NCBI GenBank assembly: GCA_028345095.1
Contig: JAOMCQ010000003.1
Location: 1 to 64,000, forward strand
Length of the DNA: 64,000 nt
Source of the DNA: Candidatus Nitrosopelagicus sp.
Lineage (GTDB): Archaea > Thermoproteota > Nitrososphaeria > Nitrososphaerales > Nitrosopumilaceae
Direction of reading: 5' to 3'
The notes under the pieces are model-generated. The model was not told the DNA's origin. It saw nothing but the letters and a program-made list of their open reading frames with translations, and did no database searches. Both the position numbers and the translations under genes were made by a program. Positions 60,891 through 64,000 of the stretch are shown here, piece by piece. The number at the start of each line of letters is the position of its first letter. Positions within the stretch are counted from its first letter, which is position 1.

Positions 60891-63103
60891 AAGTAAGTAA
60901 ACTTGATCTAGAACCTACAATAATTGATTTTCTCAAGTTAGAGGGGTATGATAAATTATTTGAACCACAAGAACAATCTGTTAAGGCAGGATTATTTGAT
61001 GACAAAAAAAATTTTTTAATAACAATACCTACTGCAAGTGGAAAAACACTCATTGCAATGTTGGCAATTCTTTCACATCTTTCAAAACATAAAACAAAAG
61101 TTGTTTATCTAACTCCATTACGTGCGCTAACTAGTGAAAAATTTGAAGAGTTTAAAAAACTAGAGAAATTGAATCTAGGTAGAAAACTCAAAGTAGCATT
61201 ATCTACCGGAGACTCAAAAGAAAAAAAAGAAAAATTAGAAGATGCAGATGTGATATTTCTTACAAATGAAAGTATGGATGCAAATATGGCATTTCAACAA
61301 GATTGGATTTATGACATAGGTTTGGTAGTTTCTGATGAAATTCATCTAATTGGTGATGATACAAGGGGTCCGACACTAGAAATTGTTCTAACCAGACTTA
61401 GATCTGGCTTTATCGGAAAAAATCCACCTAGAATTATTGGACTAAGTGCAACAATATCAAATAGTGATGAACTTGCAGATTGGTTAGATTGTGAATTAGT
61501 TGAGAGTACATTTAGACGTGTTCCACTATCTGAAGCCGTTTACAGTCGTCATATCATAACAAACCAAGATAGAGAAGAAACTGAAGGTAATCTCACAAAT
61601 GACCGTCAAGAATCTAGGCATCAAAAAGATTGGATTGGTTTAGGATTGGACACTGTCGATAATGGAGATCAATGCTTGATATTTGCAATGACGAGAAAAA
61701 ATGCTGTAGCATGGGCAAAAGAGGCTGGACGAGACGTTGTAAAAATGCTTAATGAAAATCAAAGAAAAGAATTAGAAAAAATTTCAAAGAAAATTCTCCC
61801 AAAAGATAGTTATGATAATACAAAATTAACTACTGAGTTGGCACAAATGGTAAAAAATGGCACTGCATTTCATCATGCAGGACTTGATCAAAGATGTCGT
61901 ACAATAATTGAAACTGAATATAAAAATAGACACATAAAATTTCTGACTGCAACTCCTACTTTAGCTGCTGGTGTAAATTTACCTGCACGTAGAGTTGTAA
62001 TTCCAAGTGTTATGAGATATACAAGTAATGGTTTAGAAAAAATTAGTATTTTAGAATATAAACAAATGTGTGGAAGAGCTGGACGACCACAATATGATGA
62101 TATGGGTGAATCAATAATTATCTCAAAAGGATATCCTGATGAAATATTAGAACATTATGTTGATGGTGAACCTGAACCATTAGAATCAAAAACTTTGGAT
62201 GAAGATAGTTCTTTACGAATAAATTTACTTGGATTTATTTACACTGCATCTAAATTTAATCCAACATCTTATGAAAAAATAATAAAATTTTTTTCACAAA
62301 CTTTTGCTGCGTATCAACTTTCAGATGATTCTTTATTACAAAAAAAGATAATAAAACAACTTGAAAAATTAAAAGAATATGGAATGATCATTGATGAAAA
62401 TGGTTTTGAACCTACAAAGTTCGGTGTTAGAGTTTTTTATTTAAGAATTGATCCAAAAACTGCTTTTGATATGACTGGTTATATTGAAGATTATGTAAGA
62501 GGAACAAAACATACATTTGGAATATTACATATGATTACAAATCTTCCTGAATTTTATTCGCAGTATCCAGTACCTGATAAATATCAAGAAGATATGGATG
62601 ATCTCATTAATAAAAATGAAAAATTGTACAAACAACAAAATTTTTCATATGAGGATTGTTTCAAAAGCCTCTTAATTCTTTACAAGTGGATTGATGCTAT
62701 GACTTATCAAGATATGTCAGAACATTTTGATGCTGAGCCTGGAGATATATTCTATATTAAAGAAAATACAAAAGATTTGACTTATACATTTACAGAGATT
62801 GTTAAATTTTGGAGAGATTATGCCAAAGAAAATGAACAAAAAAAGATTGTATCTGAATATCAGAATCTTATTGACGAATTAGATTTACTTAGACTTCAAA
62901 TAATACATGGTGTTCCCGAGAAATATCTTGAATTAGTAAAAATTAAACAAATTGGACGAGTTCGTGCTCAAATTTTGTACAAAAATGGCTATAAAAACAA
63001 AACTGAATTGAAAAAAGCACCACTTGAGAAATTAGCAGCAATAGATAAAATTGGTATAATTCTTGCAAAAAGTATCAAGTCACAACTAGAAAAGGTCAGA
63101 TAA
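60887..63103 (+). CDS. Hel308/Ski2-like DNA helicase
   Basis: 738 residues. Motif I IPTASGKT (47-54), motif Ia LTPLRAL, motif II DEIH (150-153), motif III GLSATISNSDE, motif IV-VI region ending YKQMCGRAGRPQYDD (Q/RGR). The C-terminal third holds a winged helix and ratchet, and a final HhH pair (IKQIGRVRAQILYKNGY, LAAIDKIGIILAKSIK). Archaeal Hel308 remodels stalled replication forks. The link with mcm in the operon agrees. The track's start overlaps mcm by ATGA. Confidence 0.88.
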   Translation: MKVSKLDLEPTIIDFLKLEGYDKLFEPQEQSVKAGLFDDKKNFLITIPTASGKTLIAMLAILSHLSKHKTKVVYLTPLRALTSEKFEEFKKLEKLNLGRKLKVALSTGDSKEKKEKLEDADVIFLTNESMDANMAFQQDWIYDIGLVVSDEIHLIGDDTRGPTLEIVLTRLRSGFIGKNPPRIIGLSATISNSDELADWLDCELVESTFRRVPLSEAVYSRHIITNQDREETEGNLTNDRQESRHQKDWIGLGLDTVDNGDQCLIFAMTRKNAVAWAKEAGRDVVKMLNENQRKELEKISKKILPKDSYDNTKLTTELAQMVKNGTAFHHAGLDQRCRTIIETEYKNRHIKFLTATPTLAAGVNLPARRVVIPSVMRYTSNGLEKISILEYKQMCGRAGRPQYDDMGESIIISKGYPDEILEHYVDGEPEPLESKTLDEDSSLRINLLGFIYTASKFNPTSYEKIIKFFSQTFAAYQLSDDSLLQKKIIKQLEKLKEYGMIIDENGFEPTKFGVRVFYLRIDPKTAFDMTGYIEDYVRGTKHTFGILHMITNLPEFYSQYPVPDKYQEDMDDLINKNEKLYKQQNFSYEDCFKSLLILYKWIDAMTYQDMSEHFDAEPGDIFYIKENTKDLTYTFTEIVKFWRDYAKENEQKKIVSEYQNLIDELDLLRLQIIHGVPEKYLELVKIKQIGRVRAQILYKNGYKNKTELKKAPLEKLAAIDKIGIILAKSIKSQLEKVR

Positions 63104-64000
63104 TTGGAACAACTAATAATCCCAGCAATAATTGCAATTACCATTGCATTTTTTTCTGTATATGGGTTAACTCCTTTTGTAATACGTGCTTTAGAAAAAC
63201 GTAACATTACTGTTGTTGATGCAAATAAAAAAGAAAAAACAATGGTCGCAAGACCTGGTGGATTATCAATTATTGTTGGAATTGAATCTTCATTAATTAT
63301 TTTGTATATATTTTTCCCAATCTCTGAAATACTTGCTGTACTCTTAACAACATTTTTTGCTTTTATTGTAGGACTTATTGACGATAAAAAAACTATGGGT
63401 GGATGGTTCAAACCATTAGCTCTTGCATTTTGTGCAGCTCCGATACTCTTACTTGGCGCATATGATTCAAATCTCGCTTTTCCATTGTTTGGTACAGTTC
63501 AAATTCCATTACTATACATGGCACTAGTTGTATTCATGATCCCAATTATGGGCAACACAATTAATTCAATTGATGTTTTAAATGGAGTTGCAAGTGGATT
63601 TATTACAATCGCAAGTTTTGCATTGTCGATATGTTTGTTCATACTTCAAAATTATGAAGTAGGAATTGTTTCTTTATGTTTGGCATTTTCTTCATTAGCA
63701 TTCTACAAATACCATAAATTTCCAAGTAAAGTTTTTCCTGGTGATTCTGGTGCAATAACTTTTGGTGTATTCTATGGTGGAATTGCAATAATTGGTGGAG
63801 TTGAAGTAATTGCAGCTATTGCAATACTTCCTGCAATCATTAATTCATTCTTGTTTCTTTCTAGTGTAAAAAAAATTGTTGAACATCGTGAAATAAAAAA
63901 TCCTACATCTCATACTGATGATTGGAAATTACAAACTACTTCTGAAAACCATGCTCCAATTACTTTAGTAAGATTACTTATTGCAAAAAAACCTCTTAGT
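63104..64000 (+). CDS. MraY/GPT-family phospho-sugar transferase, 3' end outside the window (partial)
   Basis: A TTG at 63104, right after the Hel308 stop, opens a frame of 299 codons to the window end; the track lacks it because it has no stop. Membrane helices alternate with motifs: LEKRNITVVDANKKEKTMVA with RPGG, FIVGLIDDKKTMGGW (acidic DD pair), NTINSIDVLNGVASG (NxxNxxD) and FPGDSGA. These mark the family that transfers GlcNAc-1-P or similar to dolichyl phosphate (MraY/WecA/GPT). It probably begins lipid-linked glycan assembly for N-glycosylation and the surface glycans of the island. Confidence 0.85.
   Translation, partial: MEQLIIPAIIAITIAFFSVYGLTPFVIRALEKRNITVVDANKKEKTMVARPGGLSIIVGIESSLIILYIFFPISEILAVLLTTFFAFIVGLIDDKKTMGGWFKPLALAFCAAPILLLGAYDSNLAFPLFGTVQIPLLYMALVVFMIPIMGNTINSIDVLNGVASGFITIASFALSICLFILQNYEVGIVSLCLAFSSLAFYKYHKFPSKVFPGDSGAITFGVFYGGIAIIGGVEVIAAIAILPAIINSFLFLSSVKKIVEHREIKNPTSHTDDWKLQTTSENHAPITLVRLLIAKKPLS

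Noticed and set aside
1-64000. CRISPR arrays, insertion sequences, integrases, rRNA, attachment sites
   Set aside because: No spaced repeats of CRISPR size, no transposase or integrase motifs, and none of the three tRNAs is followed by a visible repeat of its 3' end.

Overview
The window looks like a chromosomal segment of an ammonia-oxidising archaeon (Nitrososphaerota/Thaumarchaeota, most like the low-GC marine Nitrosopumilales). The reasons are strongly AT-rich DNA with archaeal TATA boxes about 24-28 bp before many start codons (leaderless genes), frequent TTG/GTG starts, archaeal or eukaryote-like information genes (MCM, GINS, RFC small subunit, Hel308-type helicase, aIF5B, aIF6, L7Ae, S28e, L24e, L37e, Sm-like protein, Kae1, TgtA, Sec11-type signal peptidase), and an adjacent pair for the hydroxypropionate/hydroxybutyrate carbon-fixation cycle (ADP-forming acyl-CoA ligase plus 4-hydroxybutyryl-CoA dehydratase). 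No transposase, integrase, CRISPR array or rRNA was seen.

Layout. 0-4.5 kb: the tail of a probable A-type ATP synthase subunit H, an RNase H/RuvC-fold protein with a damaged or non-standard 5' end, a zinc-ribbon protein carrying a fresh internal tandem duplication, a PAC4-like proteasome chaperone candidate translationally coupled to a UbiD-family decarboxylase, and a CCR-like reductase that lacks the catalytic zinc ligands. 4.5-29.3 kb: a large surface-glycan island on both strands. It holds nucleotide-sugar dehydrogenase, epimerase, dehydratases (Gmd, PseB-like), DegT aminotransferase, NeuB-like synthase, SpsF-like cytidylyltransferase, GNAT, GalU-like uridylyltransferase, GT4 and GT2 transferases, a GT39-like membrane transferase, a C-methyltransferase/cupin/Gfo-Idh cassette, an asparagine-synthase-like amidotransferase, two radical SAM proteins, and a transketolase/SDR/ATP-grasp trio. 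Several genes fit a pseudaminic/legionaminic-type nonulosonic acid route.

29.3-36.8 kb: a secreted TPR protein, TgtA with an eroded zinc site, a membrane-anchored unknown, AK6-type kinase, YchF/OBG GTPase, Kae1, small unknowns and RNase HI. 36.8-40.5 kb: the HP/HB-cycle pair. 40.5-48.7 kb: signal peptidase with a repeated acidic tail, three zinc-ribbon proteins around a thioredoxin, tRNA-Ala, a dihydroorotase-like amidohydrolase, RpiA, Sm-like protein with L37e, a creatininase-family (ArfB-like) protein, a PurU-like protein and tRNA-Leu.

48.7-64 kb: phosphosugar mutase, then a compact translation operon (L7Ae-S28e-L24e-Ndk-aIF5B), a second thioredoxin, archease, HisS, aIF6, a dicluster ferredoxin, tRNA-Ser, a small unknown, then a replication block (RfcS divergent from GINS-MCM-Hel308) and the start of a MraY/GPT-family transferase that runs off the end. 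There is no gene-free stretch longer than about 300 bp. All functional calls come from reading the translations and recalled family motifs; no database search was run.
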